A stretch of DNA of 64,000 nucleotides from Paenibacillus xerothermodurans (GCF_002220865.2 NZ_NHRJ02000001.1:720237-784236), one strand, 5' to 3'; shown: positions 8,322 to 17,416, counted from the stretch's first letter. Notes: a model not told the origin generated them from the sequence alone. Program-made: numbers and translations.

Positions 8322-9115
8322 TGCTTCAGCTCTCCAACGTATCTAAATTATTCAATCCCGGCACCGCAGATGAGAAAATCGCTCTGGTGGGCATCAATCT
8401 TGCAATGAATCCGGGCGATTTTATAACAGTGATAGGCAGTAACGGTGCAGGTAAGTCTACGCTGATGAATATCATTTCCGGCGTGATGACGCCTGATTCC
8501 GGACAAGTGCGGATCGACGGGCAAGAAATTCAACATCTGCCGGAATACCGCCGCAGCAAGTGGATCGGCCGCGTGTTCCAAGATCCGATGGCCGGCACGG
8601 CGCCACGCATGACCATCGAGGAGAATCTCGCGATGGCATACATGCGCGGGAGGCAGCGGGGCTTGAGCCTGGGCGTAACGGCGTCGAAGCGGGCCTTCTT
8701 TCATGAGCAGCTGCAGCGCCTTGGCATCGGCCTCGAGAATCGGCTGAAGGCCAAAGTGGGTCTCTTGTCCGGCGGTGAAAGGCAGGCGCTAAGCCTATTG
8801 ATGGCTACATTCACCAAACCGGAGATTCTGCTTCTGGATGAACACACAGCTGCACTGGACCCGTCCCGCGCGGAGCTCATCACGAAGCTCACCCAAGAGA
8901 TCGTACGTGAAATGCAATTGACAACACTGATGGTCACGCACAACATGGAACAAGCGATCCGCCTCGGCAACCGCCTGATCATGATGGACAAAGGCCGCAT
9001 CATCCTGGATGTGAACGAGGAAAGAAAGAAGGATCTAACGATAGAACAGCTGCTGGGTGAGTTCGAAAAAATCAGCGGCAGTAAACTGGCCGACGACCGG
9101 GTTGTACTCGGCTGA
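8321..9115 (+). CDS. ABC importer ATPase (TrpZ-like)
   Basis: A 264-residue nucleotide-binding subunit: Walker A GSNGAGKST, Q-loop region FQDP, signature LSGGERQAL, Walker B ILLLDEHTA and switch His in VTHNMEQA. Note that the residue after Walker B Asp-Glu is His, as in many amino-acid and TrpZ-type ATPases of this group. It closes the importer operon and is followed by a strong terminator. Two copies should pair with the preceding permease. Confidence 0.92.
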   Translation: MLQLSNVSKLFNPGTADEKIALVGINLAMNPGDFITVIGSNGAGKSTLMNIISGVMTPDSGQVRIDGQEIQHLPEYRRSKWIGRVFQDPMAGTAPRMTIEENLAMAYMRGRQRGLSLGVTASKRAFFHEQLQRLGIGLENRLKAKVGLLSGGERQALSLLMATFTKPEILLLDEHTAALDPSRAELITKLTQEIVREMQLTTLMVTHNMEQAIRLGNRLIMMDKGRIILDVNEERKKDLTIEQLLGEFEKISGSKLADDRVVLG

Positions 9116-9121
9116 CAGAAT

Positions 9122-9163
9122 AAAAAGCCTTTTGCGAAAATCAAATCGCAAAAGGCTTTTTTT
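9122..9163. terminator. Bidirectional terminator between the importer operon and rhaR
   Basis: AAAAAGCCTTTTGCG and CGCAAAAGGCTTTTT form a perfect stem flanked by A and T tracts on both sides, so it can end transcription from either strand: the rightward importer operon and the leftward rhamnose operon. Confidence 0.92.
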
Positions 9164-9182
9164 GTTTCGTTAGATCCGCAGT

Positions 9183-9941
9183 TTACACCAACGTTAGCGA
9201 AATTTCCCGCTCTCTTAGCTGTTCCACAATCTCCGCGGATAGAGCACGATCCGTGATAATCGCATCTACTTCGCCCAGCTCCGTCACCTGCGTAAATGCT
9301 CTGACGCCGAACTTGCTTGCGTCGGCGAGCAGGATCACTTGATCCGCAATGTCGATCATTTTCTGCTTCACACGTGACTGCAGCTCGTTCGATTCGCTGA
9401 TCCCACGGTCCAGATGGACTCCCTTGCATGAGAAAAACAGCTTGTCCACGTGATATGCCTCCAGCGACCGCTCCGCAAGCGGCCCGACAGAGGACAATGA
9501 CCGTTTGGCAAGCTGGCCCCCGGTGGAAATCACCTCGACCTTCTCCTTGCCGCTCAGCTCTGCCGCCACTTTGATGGAATTGGTCAGCACAGTCAATGGT
9601 ATGTCGGGTAAATACGAAGCCATGTACCAAGCAGTCGTGCTTGCATCGAGTATAATGCGGTCGTACGGCTCGATTCGTTTGACCGCTTCCTGCGCGATGC
9701 GTTTCTTCTCTTCCGAGCGGATGATTTCCCGTTCGAAATACGGGATTTCCGATTGCGGCTCCTTCACGCTAACCGCTCCGCCATGCGAACGCTTGAGACG
9801 CCCGGCCGATTCCAGCCGGTCCAAATCTCTCCGGATTGTCTCCTCCGTCACCTCGCACAATTCACTTAATTCGGAAACCCGAATGCTGCCTCTTTCGTTG
9901 ACCAGCCGGACAATTTTTTCGTATCTCTCCGCTACCAGCAT
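9183..9941 (-). CDS. rhaR: DeoR-family regulator of the rhamnose operon (RhaR-like)
   Basis: A 252-residue DeoR-type regulator. The N-terminal winged helix carries the family pattern RYEKIVRLVNERGSIRVSEL...TIRRDLDRLE; the rest is the DeoR sensor domain with the SGGQLAKRS-like glycine-rich sugar-phosphate pocket (STGGQLAKR). The chosen ATG has GGAGAG at nine bases; upstream in-frame starts are too close to it. It is the last gene of the rhamnose operon, 20 bases after rhaB. In Bacillus subtilis a DeoR-type RhaR controls the equivalent operon and responds to L-rhamnulose 1-phosphate; the same role is inferred here. Confidence 0.85.
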   Translation of the reverse strand: MLVAERYEKIVRLVNERGSIRVSELSELCEVTEETIRRDLDRLESAGRLKRSHGGAVSVKEPQSEIPYFEREIIRSEEKKRIAQEAVKRIEPYDRIILDASTTAWYMASYLPDIPLTVLTNSIKVAAELSGKEKVEVISTGGQLAKRSLSSVGPLAERSLEAYHVDKLFFSCKGVHLDRGISESNELQSRVKQKMIDIADQVILLADASKFGVRAFTQVTELGEVDAIITDRALSAEIVEQLREREISLTLV

Positions 9942-9961
9942 GAAAACCATCTCTCCAATCT

Positions 9962-11434
9962 TTATTGCCACAGCCCCGTGACTTGCAAGAATCTCCCGTA
10001 GGCCTGCTCCCAGGCCTCACGCTGTTCCGGTTCGTACACCGCCACTGGGAACGATTCTCGTATGACCTTCCGGGCTTCCCAAATGTCGGCGAACATCCCC
10101 TGAGCTATCCACTGTACCACCAGGTTGCCGATGGCACTCCCTTCCGCGGGGCCCGCCCAGATGGGCTTGCCGATAGCGTTCGCCGACCATTGGCACAGCA
10201 GCGCATTCTGTATGCCGCCGCCCACCATATGAAGTTTGTCGAACCGCTGTCCTGATAGGCCCTCGGTCATCTCAAATACATATCGGTATTTTAACGCCAG
10301 GCTCTCCAAAATACAACGGACCACCTCTCCCGGTTGGTCGGGCAGCGGCTGTCCTGTCCGGCCGCAATACTGCCTGATTCGTTCCCGCATGTCACCGGCA
10401 TGCAGAAACAGCGGATCATCAGGATCGATGAACGCACCAAATGCCGGGGCTTGCTCTGCCAAGTGAATCAGATGCGCATAAGAGTAATTGAATCCTGCCC
10501 TGTCCCATTCCCGTTTCGTCTCCTGTAAAAGCCAAAGACCCATAATATTTTTAAGCAGCCGGTAGGTCCGTCCCACTCCGCCTTCATTCGTAAAATTGTA
10601 TTGCAGCGCCAGGTCATTGATAACCGGGTGATCCACTTCCGTCCCCATGAGAGACCATGTTCCGCAGCTCAGATAGGCGAACGGTCTTTTAACCGCCGGT
10701 ACAGCCGCCACAGCGGACCCTGTGTCGTGCTCCGCGGCCGCAATCACCGGGATCGAAGCGATCCCAAGTTCCGTGCCCACGGAAGAGAGCAGCTGCCCGG
10801 CCTGTGCGCCGGGTTCCACAATTCGACCAAACCAGGACGATGGGACGCCTATGCGGGAGATCAACTCGTGATCCCAGCCGCGTGCCGTGGGATTATATAA
10901 TTGCGTCGTTGTCGCATTAGAAAACTCATTCAATTTTTCACCGGTTAAAAAGTAGCGCAGTAAATCCGGAATCATCAAAAAATGTTCCGCATGCCGCACA
11001 ATCGGGGAATCTGCCTCGCACAATGCCGCCAATTGATAGATCGTGTTAAACGGCAGAAATTGAATGCCGGTGCGCTGAAAAATCTCTTCCCGGGGAATCC
11101 GGCTGCACAGCTTAGACATTGTTCCATCCGTATGCCGATCCCGGTAGTGGTATGGATTGCCTAACAGCTCACCGTGCTTGCCCAACAAGCCGAAGTCGAC
11201 AGCCCACGAATCGATAGCTACGCTGCGCAGGGTATCCCCTTGTCGGGCTGCTTTTAGCAGTCCCTGCTTGATTTCATGGTACAGCCGAAGAATATCCCAA
11301 TACATTCGCTCGCCTACAGTGACAGGATCATTGGAGAAACGGTGAATTTCCTCTACCGCAATGGCCCGGTCGGACAACCGGCCGAGCATCGCCCTGCCGC
11401 TGCTCGCCCCCAAGTCGAATGCGAGAATGCTCAC
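9962..11434 (-). CDS. rhaB: L-rhamnulokinase
   Basis: A 490-residue FGGY-superfamily kinase that phosphorylates L-rhamnulose to L-rhamnulose 1-phosphate. The N-terminal phosphate-1 motif is AFDLGASSGRAMLG; IDSWAVDFGLLG and the ATP-site segment LSCGTWSLMG, with late HMVGGGIQNALLCQ, match RhaB. It begins with GTG that overlaps the stop of rhaI (GTGA), a common coupling arrangement. Position between the isomerase and the regulator agrees with the pathway order rhamnose, rhamnulose, rhamnulose 1-phosphate. Confidence 0.93.
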   Translation of the reverse strand: MSILAFDLGASSGRAMLGRLSDRAIAVEEIHRFSNDPVTVGERMYWDILRLYHEIKQGLLKAARQGDTLRSVAIDSWAVDFGLLGKHGELLGNPYHYRDRHTDGTMSKLCSRIPREEIFQRTGIQFLPFNTIYQLAALCEADSPIVRHAEHFLMIPDLLRYFLTGEKLNEFSNATTTQLYNPTARGWDHELISRIGVPSSWFGRIVEPGAQAGQLLSSVGTELGIASIPVIAAAEHDTGSAVAAVPAVKRPFAYLSCGTWSLMGTEVDHPVINDLALQYNFTNEGGVGRTYRLLKNIMGLWLLQETKREWDRAGFNYSYAHLIHLAEQAPAFGAFIDPDDPLFLHAGDMRERIRQYCGRTGQPLPDQPGEVVRCILESLALKYRYVFEMTEGLSGQRFDKLHMVGGGIQNALLCQWSANAIGKPIWAGPAEGSAIGNLVVQWIAQGMFADIWEARKVIRESFPVAVYEPEQREAWEQAYGRFLQVTGLWQ

Positions 11435-12651
11435 CAGCTCGCACCGCCCTTACCTCTCGCCAGGATGTCCTTACCATAGCTGCTGTCCAGATATGCTTTC
11501 ATCGGATCCACCGGCAGTCCCTGCTCCTCACGCACAGCATGGAGCAGCGGCGTGACATCGAACTCAAAAGCACGGCGCACGGCGTCTTCCGCACCCAATA
11601 CGTCGCCCCTGCTCTGTGCTTGTTCCACCTGCGTATGGTCAATCAGCAGCGCCTTAGCGTATTGGGTTTGCACGTTCAGAACAGATCGGATCATCGCCGG
11701 TATTTTCTGCTCTATATTGTGCGACTGGTCGATCATGTAAGCAATGTTGTCCACGGTGCGGCGAATATTCTCATCAGGATCAGCGCCCGCGTTCAGAATT
11801 TGGTAAAAGATAAGGAAAAGTTCATATGGATTAATCGCGCCAACGATTAAATCGTCATCGGCGTATTTACGGCTATTGAAATGGAACCCGCCCAGACGCT
11901 GCTCATCAATCAGATAAGCCACTATGTGTTCAATGTTCGTCCCTTGCGCGTGGTGGCCGGTGTCAACCAACACTTGAGCTTGAGGGCCGAGCTTGAGTGC
12001 GTAGTTGTACGCCATGCCCCAATCCGCCAGATCCGTATGATAGAAACCAGGCTCGAAAAATTTGTACTCGATGAGCATGCGCATCTCAGGCGTCATAGCC
12101 TTATACATTTCGGCAAGCGCTTCCAACATCCACGCCTTTCGTCTGCGAATGTCCCCTTGTCCTGGATAATTGGTACCGTCGGCGAACCAGAGGCTGAGAT
12201 CACGGGATCGGGTCTCCTTGGCGATGTCCACGCATTCCAACAGGTGATCGGCTGCTTTGCGGCGGATAGCCGGGTCTGCATTGGTCACGCTGCCGAGCAT
12301 GTATTCTTCCTCCTGGAACAGATTCGGATTCACCGCCCCGATCGACAGGCCCAAGCTCTCTGCATGGCTTCGAAGCTTGCCATAATCATCGACCTTATCC
12401 CAAGGAATGTGGATGGCGACGGAAGGGCACAATCCGGTCACGCGGTGTACCTGGGCTGCATCCTCGAATTTTTCGTAAGGGTCTCGCGGGACGCCGACCT
12501 TTTGGAACACTTTGAACCTGGTGCCGGAGTCGCCGTAGCCCCAAGAAGGTGTTTCAATTTTCAACGCTTTGAGCTTTGTTTTCACCTGATTCAAGTCGAT
12601 CCCTCTGGCCTGCTGCTGTTCTTCGAACAATGCGTAAGCACGATCTGTCAT
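11431..12651 (-). CDS. rhaI: L-rhamnose isomerase (RhaI type)
   Basis: A 406-residue TIM-barrel sugar isomerase of the RhaI catabolic type rather than the E. coli RhaA type. Motifs include SVAIHIPWDK near residue 80, LSLWFADGTNYPGQGD near residue 155, EYKFFEPGFYHTD with a metal-ligand Glu, VDTGHHAQGTNIE, and HFNSRKYADDD near the C-terminal metal site. It converts L-rhamnose to L-rhamnulose in the cytoplasm. AGGGAGG lies nine bases before the chosen ATG; an in-frame TTG three codons upstream directly abuts the ribosome site and is unlikely. Its stop overlaps the rhaB start. Confidence 0.92.
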   Translation of the reverse strand: MTDRAYALFEEQQQARGIDLNQVKTKLKALKIETPSWGYGDSGTRFKVFQKVGVPRDPYEKFEDAAQVHRVTGLCPSVAIHIPWDKVDDYGKLRSHAESLGLSIGAVNPNLFQEEEYMLGSVTNADPAIRRKAADHLLECVDIAKETRSRDLSLWFADGTNYPGQGDIRRRKAWMLEALAEMYKAMTPEMRMLIEYKFFEPGFYHTDLADWGMAYNYALKLGPQAQVLVDTGHHAQGTNIEHIVAYLIDEQRLGGFHFNSRKYADDDLIVGAINPYELFLIFYQILNAGADPDENIRRTVDNIAYMIDQSHNIEQKIPAMIRSVLNVQTQYAKALLIDHTQVEQAQSRGDVLGAEDAVRRAFEFDVTPLLHAVREEQGLPVDPMKAYLDSSYGKDILARGKGGASW

Positions 12652-12680
12652 AGTGGACAACCTCCCTCTCGCGGATCCTT

Positions 12681-13052
12681 TTATTTAATCGGATAAGCCA
12701 TAACGGACATGAGCGCGTTCGCCGCTTGTGTCGCATCCAAACGGCTGTACTGCACGATAACCGGAATGCTGCTTTCCAGTTCTATCGCATAAGGCACGCC
12801 CACCGGTATCGGCATTCCGTCCTTGCGGAGCGTAGCCGTGCGGATGTGTATTGTCCGCCTCGCCGGGACCGTGTATGCGATGTTCTCCATCGGCTCTCGA
12901 TCCTCGAAGAAAATATGCAAGCTGAGCCGTGCTTCCCCGGAGGATGTGTTGAGAACGCAGATTGACTCATGGCTGGTCAGTTCTCCCGAGCTTTTCTCAG
13001 GGATGTATCCGTCCGGAATAACCCAATGTGTTTCACCTTTGGCGACGTGCAT
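12681..13052 (-). CDS. ASRT-family (sensory rhodopsin transducer-like) small protein
   Basis: A 123-residue soluble protein that matches the Anabaena sensory rhodopsin transducer (ASRT, PF07100) family: it opens GETHWVIPDGYIPE, continues HESICVLNTS and LHIFFEDREP, then VPARRTIHIR and a late IPVIVQYSRLD. No rhodopsin gene is present. Family proteins form all-beta tetramers and are thought to bind small molecules. Here it is embedded in the rhamnose operon, between rhaEW (16 bases before) and rhaI (29 bases after), with an ideal AAGGAGG site. The mutarotase gene rhaM found in the B. subtilis operon is missing, so a role in handling rhamnose or rhamnulose is an attractive inference, not a demonstrated function. 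Confidence 0.82.
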   Translation of the reverse strand: MHVAKGETHWVIPDGYIPEKSSGELTSHESICVLNTSSGEARLSLHIFFEDREPMENIAYTVPARRTIHIRTATLRKDGMPIPVGVPYAIELESSIPVIVQYSRLDATQAANALMSVMAYPIK

Positions 13053-13068
13053 GGAAATATCCTCCTTT

Positions 13069-15138
13069 TTAACGTGTGAATGCTGCGGGGACCCCGCCGT
13101 CGATCGTCAGCATGCATCCGGTCGTTTTCTCGGATCTAGATGAAGCAAAAAAGGCGATGCCTTCTGCAATATCTTTTGGAAAAATGTTGACAAGCAGCGT
13201 AGTGCGCTTGCGGTAATACTCTTCCAGCTGGTCCGGCTCAATACCATACGCGGCTGCGCGCTCGTTGCGCCAGCTGGAGTTCCAGATCGCGGAGCCCTGC
13301 AGGATCGCGTCCGGCAGCACCGTGTTGACCCGAATGCCGAACTCGCCTCCTTCGGCCGCAATACATCTTGCCAAATGAGCCTCCAGCGCCTTGGCTGAGC
13401 TGTAGGCAGATGCATTCTTGCCCGCGTAAATAGAGTTTTTGGAGGCGATGAATACCATACTCCCGCCCACGCCCTGTTCCTTCATCAGCTTGAAGCCCTC
13501 ACGGGCCACGAGAAAATAGCCGGTCCCGAGGACATTCATGTTCAGGTTCCACTCTTTCAAACTCGTTTCAGCGAACGGACTCGACGTAGCCAACCCCGCA
13601 TTATTCACCAAAATGTCCAGTCCTCCGTAGGTCAGCGCCGTGACCTCGTATGCGGCTATCACTGCCTCTTCCTGCGTCACGTCCATCTTGACTGCGGTCG
13701 CTCGGTTCTCGCCATATTTCTCATTGATCTGTGCAGCTACCGCTTCAGCCCCATCCTGGTTCAGATCGGCCAACACCACATGCGCCCCTTCCGCAGCGAG
13801 GCGGCGGGCTGTTTCGCTCCCGATACCTCCGGCGCCGCCGGTGATAAAAGCCACCTTGCGGGAAAATTCTGCTTCCGGAGGAGCAAGTGTCAGCTTATAC
13901 AGCTCCAGCGGCCAGTATTCCACGTTATAGGATTCGTTCTCACTGAGCGATACGAACTGCCCAAGCGCCGATGCCCCTCTGATCACGGCGATAGCCCGGT
14001 GATAGAGCGCGCCGCTTACTTTGGCCATGGCCCAGCTTTTTCCGGTGTTGATCATGCCTACGCCCGGAATGAGAATCACCCGCGGCGCCGCTTCAAACAT
14101 AACGTCACCGTCATGCTTGTTGCGCTCAAAGTAGGCCTTGTATTGCTCCTTGTAAGCCGCGATGCCCTCCTTAAGCTTCGTCTTCAGCCCCTCCACGTCA
14201 GCTGCGTCCGGCGTCCAATCGACGAATAGCGGTACGACTTTGGTGTGGACCAAATGGTCCGGACACGCCGCTCCAACCTGAGACAGCTCGGCAGAATCTG
14301 TCCCGCCCACGTACTGCAAAGTATCGTTATCATCGTCGAAGGTGAGTATCATCCGCTTGGCATCGCTTACAGAACCGCGAACGGTCGGCATGACTTGCGC
14401 TGCAATACGACGGCGGACATCCGGAGCAAGCGGCTTATGCTTGATACCGCCAAACAGCTTCGCCTCTTGAACACGGGCTTCAATGTAACTTTCCGCCTCG
14501 TTGATGATGGCGATTGTTTTGGCGTAGCACTCTTCGGACGTCTCACCCCAGGTGACGAGACCGTGTTTTTCCATGAGTACAAGCTCCGCTTTTGGATTGG
14601 CGAAAACGCCTTCAGCGATCATCTTGGATAAAGTAAAGCCCGGCCGCACGTAAGGCACCCACACGAACCGCTCGCCGAAAATTTCTTCCGCGCAGGCCCG
14701 GCCGTTATCCGCACAGCATAAGCTTATGATCGCGTCCGGATGCGTATGATCCACATGTTTGAATGGCAGAAAAGCGTGAAGCAGCGTTTCTATCGAAGCG
14801 CGCGGATGCTTGGCGTTGGTCATGCAATTTGCCAAGTAAGCGACCATATCCTCGTCGGACATCTCGCTTCTGTCGAACAGAGGCCTGATGTCGTCCATAC
14901 GAAGGCCTGTGAAATTACCCGCTCCCATCGTCGCCAAGTCTGAGCCGCTGCCCTTCACATACATCACTTCCACATCGCGTCCGCGAAAATCCTTGACCGC
15001 CATTTTGCTTGATGTGTTGCCTCCGCCCCAGTTGCAGACACGGCGGTCCGCTCCGATCAGGTTCGAACGGAAAACAAGCTCGTCGAGTCCGCTGCGCAGC
15101 TGCGACGCCCTCTCCTCATCCCACAAACTTTGTACCAT
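13069..15138 (-). CDS. rhaEW: Bifunctional rhamnulose-1-phosphate aldolase / lactaldehyde dehydrogenase
   Basis: A 689-residue fusion. The N-terminal half is a class II (zinc) aldolase with the ligand pair in HVDHTHPDA and the substrate loop HGLVTWGE; the C-terminal part from about residue 430 is a short-chain dehydrogenase with TGGAGGIGSETARR for NAD(P) and catalytic SAYSSAK. It cleaves L-rhamnulose 1-phosphate to dihydroxyacetone phosphate and L-lactaldehyde and oxidises the latter to lactate. This matches RhaEW (YuxG) of B. subtilis. The ATG follows GGAGGTACATT; a 39-codon in-frame upstream extension runs through the AT-rich promoter and is not coding. It is the first gene of the operon. 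Confidence 0.92.
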   Translation of the reverse strand: MVQSLWDEERASQLRSGLDELVFRSNLIGADRRVCNWGGGNTSSKMAVKDFRGRDVEVMYVKGSGSDLATMGAGNFTGLRMDDIRPLFDRSEMSDEDMVAYLANCMTNAKHPRASIETLLHAFLPFKHVDHTHPDAIISLCCADNGRACAEEIFGERFVWVPYVRPGFTLSKMIAEGVFANPKAELVLMEKHGLVTWGETSEECYAKTIAIINEAESYIEARVQEAKLFGGIKHKPLAPDVRRRIAAQVMPTVRGSVSDAKRMILTFDDDNDTLQYVGGTDSAELSQVGAACPDHLVHTKVVPLFVDWTPDAADVEGLKTKLKEGIAAYKEQYKAYFERNKHDGDVMFEAAPRVILIPGVGMINTGKSWAMAKVSGALYHRAIAVIRGASALGQFVSLSENESYNVEYWPLELYKLTLAPPEAEFSRKVAFITGGAGGIGSETARRLAAEGAHVVLADLNQDGAEAVAAQINEKYGENRATAVKMDVTQEEAVIAAYEVTALTYGGLDILVNNAGLATSSPFAETSLKEWNLNMNVLGTGYFLVAREGFKLMKEQGVGGSMVFIASKNSIYAGKNASAYSSAKALEAHLARCIAAEGGEFGIRVNTVLPDAILQGSAIWNSSWRNERAAAYGIEPDQLEEYYRKRTTLLVNIFPKDIAEGIAFFASSRSEKTTGCMLTIDGGVPAAFTR

Positions 15139-15159
15139 AATGTACCTCCGCATGAATGC

Positions 15160-15240
15160 TTTTATTGTTTTGTTTTTGAATGTTTTTATTTTATCACGAA
15201 CATTTTTGTTTGTATATAAAAACAATAACAAACGGATATA
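15160..15240 (-). promoter_or_regulatory. AT-rich control region of the rhamnose operon
   Basis: This 80-base block is far more AT-rich than its surroundings and contains repeated A-rich units on the minus strand, such as AAAACATTC, AAAAGCATTC and AAAAATGTTC, plus a GATAAAATA that could be a -10 box. Tandem A-rich units like these are typical of DeoR-family operators. I could not fix a -35 box. The rest of the 15139-15642 gap, about 380 bases toward the SGNH gene, shows no gene or clear signal. Confidence 0.4.
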
Positions 15241-15642
15241 TGGCTGCGAGCACAAGCATGTCGTCTAAGCTTTCTATCTTGCGAATATATGCAGCGGCCT
15301 AGTGACCAATGTCGGAAGACAACTTTCTGACTCCAATACTCTGTTCATTGAGGAATATTAAACGACCGAACTTCGTCATATTGTCGGGTTATCCAAAATT
15401 CACTGGAGGGCCTTTTTTTCTCGTCATACCTTAGATGCAGCATCATGCCAACAGGGAAAAAAGTACACATTGCGCACCGGAAAATTTTGGTTCATACTGG
15501 AAGCGGTCACCGTTTGTTCCGCTCAATTAATACATGTGCAGCGGCGGTACGATGTTGGATACTCGTCGAAAGCCAAGCGGCGTATCAAGCGGCGTACCTC
15601 ACGCGTGCACGAGCCTGTATGGAAAGGATGAGGTGAAATCAG

Positions 15643-16290
15643 ATGCTGTTCGGGAAAAATGATAAAATTGTGATGATAGGCGATTCTATCACCGACTGTG
15701 AGAGAAAAAGACCCATCGGTGAGGGCAAAGATGATGCATTGGGCAGAGGATATGTTTCTTTGGTTCACGCGCTACTGCAGGCCCGCCATCCGGAGTTGGG
15801 CGTGAGAGTAGTCAACATGGGAATCAGCGGTAACACGACCCGGCATTTGAAAGAGCGTTGGGAAACGGACGTGGTGCAGCTGCAGCCGGATTGGATTTCC
15901 ATTATGATCGGCATCAACGATGTGTGGCGACAGTTTGACCGGCCGACGATTATGGAGGAACACGTATATTTCGAGGAATATCGCGCCAACTTGGAAGATT
16001 TGGTGAGAAGGGCGGTATCCGGCTCGAAAGGCGTTATACTGATGACTCCCTATTATCTGGAGCCGAATACCGATGACGCTATGCGCCGAATGATGGATAA
16101 GTATAGCAGCGCGGTGAGTGAGCTTGCGACGCAGTACGGTACACTGTTCGTTGATACTCAAGTAGCGTTCGCTCCACTACTCGAGCACATGTACCCCGCG
16201 GCGTTGGCGTGGGACCGGGTGCACCCGAACATGACGGGACATATGGCGATTGCCTGGGCATTTTTGAATGCAGTCGAGTTTTCTTGGTGA
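15643..16290 (+). CDS. SGNH/GDSL-family hydrolase, likely carbohydrate esterase
   Basis: A 215-residue esterase without signal peptide. Block I is MIGDSITDCE with the nucleophile Ser, block II is NMGISGNTTRH, block III is GINDVWRQ, and block V is DRVHPNMTGHMA with the catalytic Asp-His. This is the arrangement of rhamnogalacturonan acetylesterase-like and related deacetylases. AGGTGA lies eight bases before the ATG. Divergent from the rhamnose operon, it may remove acetyl groups from imported plant oligosaccharides; the substrate is inferred from context only. It ends in a shared terminator. Confidence 0.85.
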   Translation: MLFGKNDKIVMIGDSITDCERKRPIGEGKDDALGRGYVSLVHALLQARHPELGVRVVNMGISGNTTRHLKERWETDVVQLQPDWISIMIGINDVWRQFDRPTIMEEHVYFEEYRANLEDLVRRAVSGSKGVILMTPYYLEPNTDDAMRRMMDKYSSAVSELATQYGTLFVDTQVAFAPLLEHMYPAALAWDRVHPNMTGHMAIAWAFLNAVEFSW

Positions 16291-16317
16291 CCTGGCGGAA
16301 AGCACACCCGTGCGCGC

Positions 16318-16358
16318 AGAAAAAAGCGCTGGTATCCGCTCCGGATTCAGCGCTTTTT
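16318..16358. terminator. Bidirectional terminator between SGNH hydrolase and nucleoside hydrolase
   Basis: AAAAAGCGCTG pairs with CAGCGCTTTTT, and inside the loop ATCCG pairs with CGGAT. Both flanks carry A or T tracts, so it serves the convergent genes on both sides. Confidence 0.9.
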
Positions 16359-16372
16359 CACAATGTGCCCTC

Positions 16373-17362
16373 CTACGCCAGATTGCTTTGGCAAATGCGG
16401 CTTGTGAAATGCTCCGTGAATCGCTCATGATCCACATCAATGGCAACGTTCATGTTAAACGGCAGCTTCTTAGGTATCGTGCGGAGGATATCGTTTCGAA
16501 TGAGCAAGTCGCGCGGTACCAGCGTCTGGGAAAACTCGAGTGCGACATGCAGACGGGTTTCTGTGATGAAGGATCTGTCGAAAGCAACGGCGATCGTTAA
16601 CGGGTCATGCAGCCACAGACCGGTGTGCTCGGTAGGGATGCCGACGCTTAGGTAAATTTGTTTCTCCTGCGGCGGCCACACCGCCAAAATGTCGCTAACC
16701 AGCCGAGCAATTGGCGTGTCCGTAGTGTTGATCCGATGCACCTGAGCAGGAGTAAGCGGCACTTTCAACGTGACGTCGATTGGCACCAGAGTAATGTTCA
16801 TGCCGGAATCGAACACAATTTTTGCTGCTTTCGTGTCGTTGTTCAGGTTATATTCCTCGATTGGAGAACGGGTCACGCCCTTTTCATCCACAATAGGGAC
16901 GATAACACCGCCCATAATGATCAATTCTTTTACTTTGCCCACGATTTTGGGTTCCTTAATAATGGCAGCAGCCACATTGGACACCGCACCAAGAGTGATC
17001 AGCGTCACTTCGTTAGGGTATTTCAGCACTTGTTCGATGATCATATCAACGGCATGGGTATCGCTCGCTTGAAGTGTCTCGTCCTGCATGTCCTCTTCCG
17101 TTAAAATGTTTTCGCCTTCGAAGCCGAACATGAGGGCGTATTCATCCATGGGCTGCCCCACGCCGCGGCATACGGGAATATCTTCACGCCCAGCTACCCG
17201 CAAGATCTTTTTCGCGATCCGCGCGCGCAAATCCACATCACCGTAGCACGTGGTCACCGCCAGCACATCCACTTCCGGGCTTTGCACTCCGTATAAAACA
17301 GCGAAAGCGTCATCATAGTAAGTGCCGATGTCTGTGTCGATAATAATTTTTTGCTTACCCAT
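16373..17362 (-). CDS. Inosine-uridine-preferring type nucleoside hydrolase
   Basis: A 329-residue member of the IunH family that splits nucleosides into base and ribose. The calcium-site motif near the N-terminus reads DTDIGTYYDDAFA, a recognised variant with two extra residues compared with DTDPGIDDA; further on are LGAVSNVAAAI and IIMGGVI, and WLHDPLTIAVA supplies the late conserved His-Asp. ATG is used here with GGAGG at ten bases; a GTG one codon earlier is also possible. It is divergent from lacI-rbsK, and both promoters share palindromic operators and a cre-like site, so the products likely form one salvage route from nucleoside to ribose 5-phosphate. Confidence 0.9.
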   Translation of the reverse strand: MGKQKIIIDTDIGTYYDDAFAVLYGVQSPEVDVLAVTTCYGDVDLRARIAKKILRVAGREDIPVCRGVGQPMDEYALMFGFEGENILTEEDMQDETLQASDTHAVDMIIEQVLKYPNEVTLITLGAVSNVAAAIIKEPKIVGKVKELIIMGGVIVPIVDEKGVTRSPIEEYNLNNDTKAAKIVFDSGMNITLVPIDVTLKVPLTPAQVHRINTTDTPIARLVSDILAVWPPQEKQIYLSVGIPTEHTGLWLHDPLTIAVAFDRSFITETRLHVALEFSQTLVPRDLLIRNDILRTIPKKLPFNMNVAIDVDHERFTEHFTSRICQSNLA

Positions 17363-17416
17363 CACGATAATTCCTCCGTTTTCTAAAATAAAATTTAGTA
17401 CTGCGAAGACTGGTGC

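Noticed and set aside
8701..9630. Long minus-strand frame over the ATPase end, terminator and rhaR end
   Set aside because: It crosses a strong bidirectional terminator and is out of frame with the real DeoR gene.
15498..15511. TGGAAGCGGTCACC as a cre site for the SGNH hydrolase
   Set aside because: Two mismatches to the consensus, more than 130 bases from the start codon and no promoter next to it.
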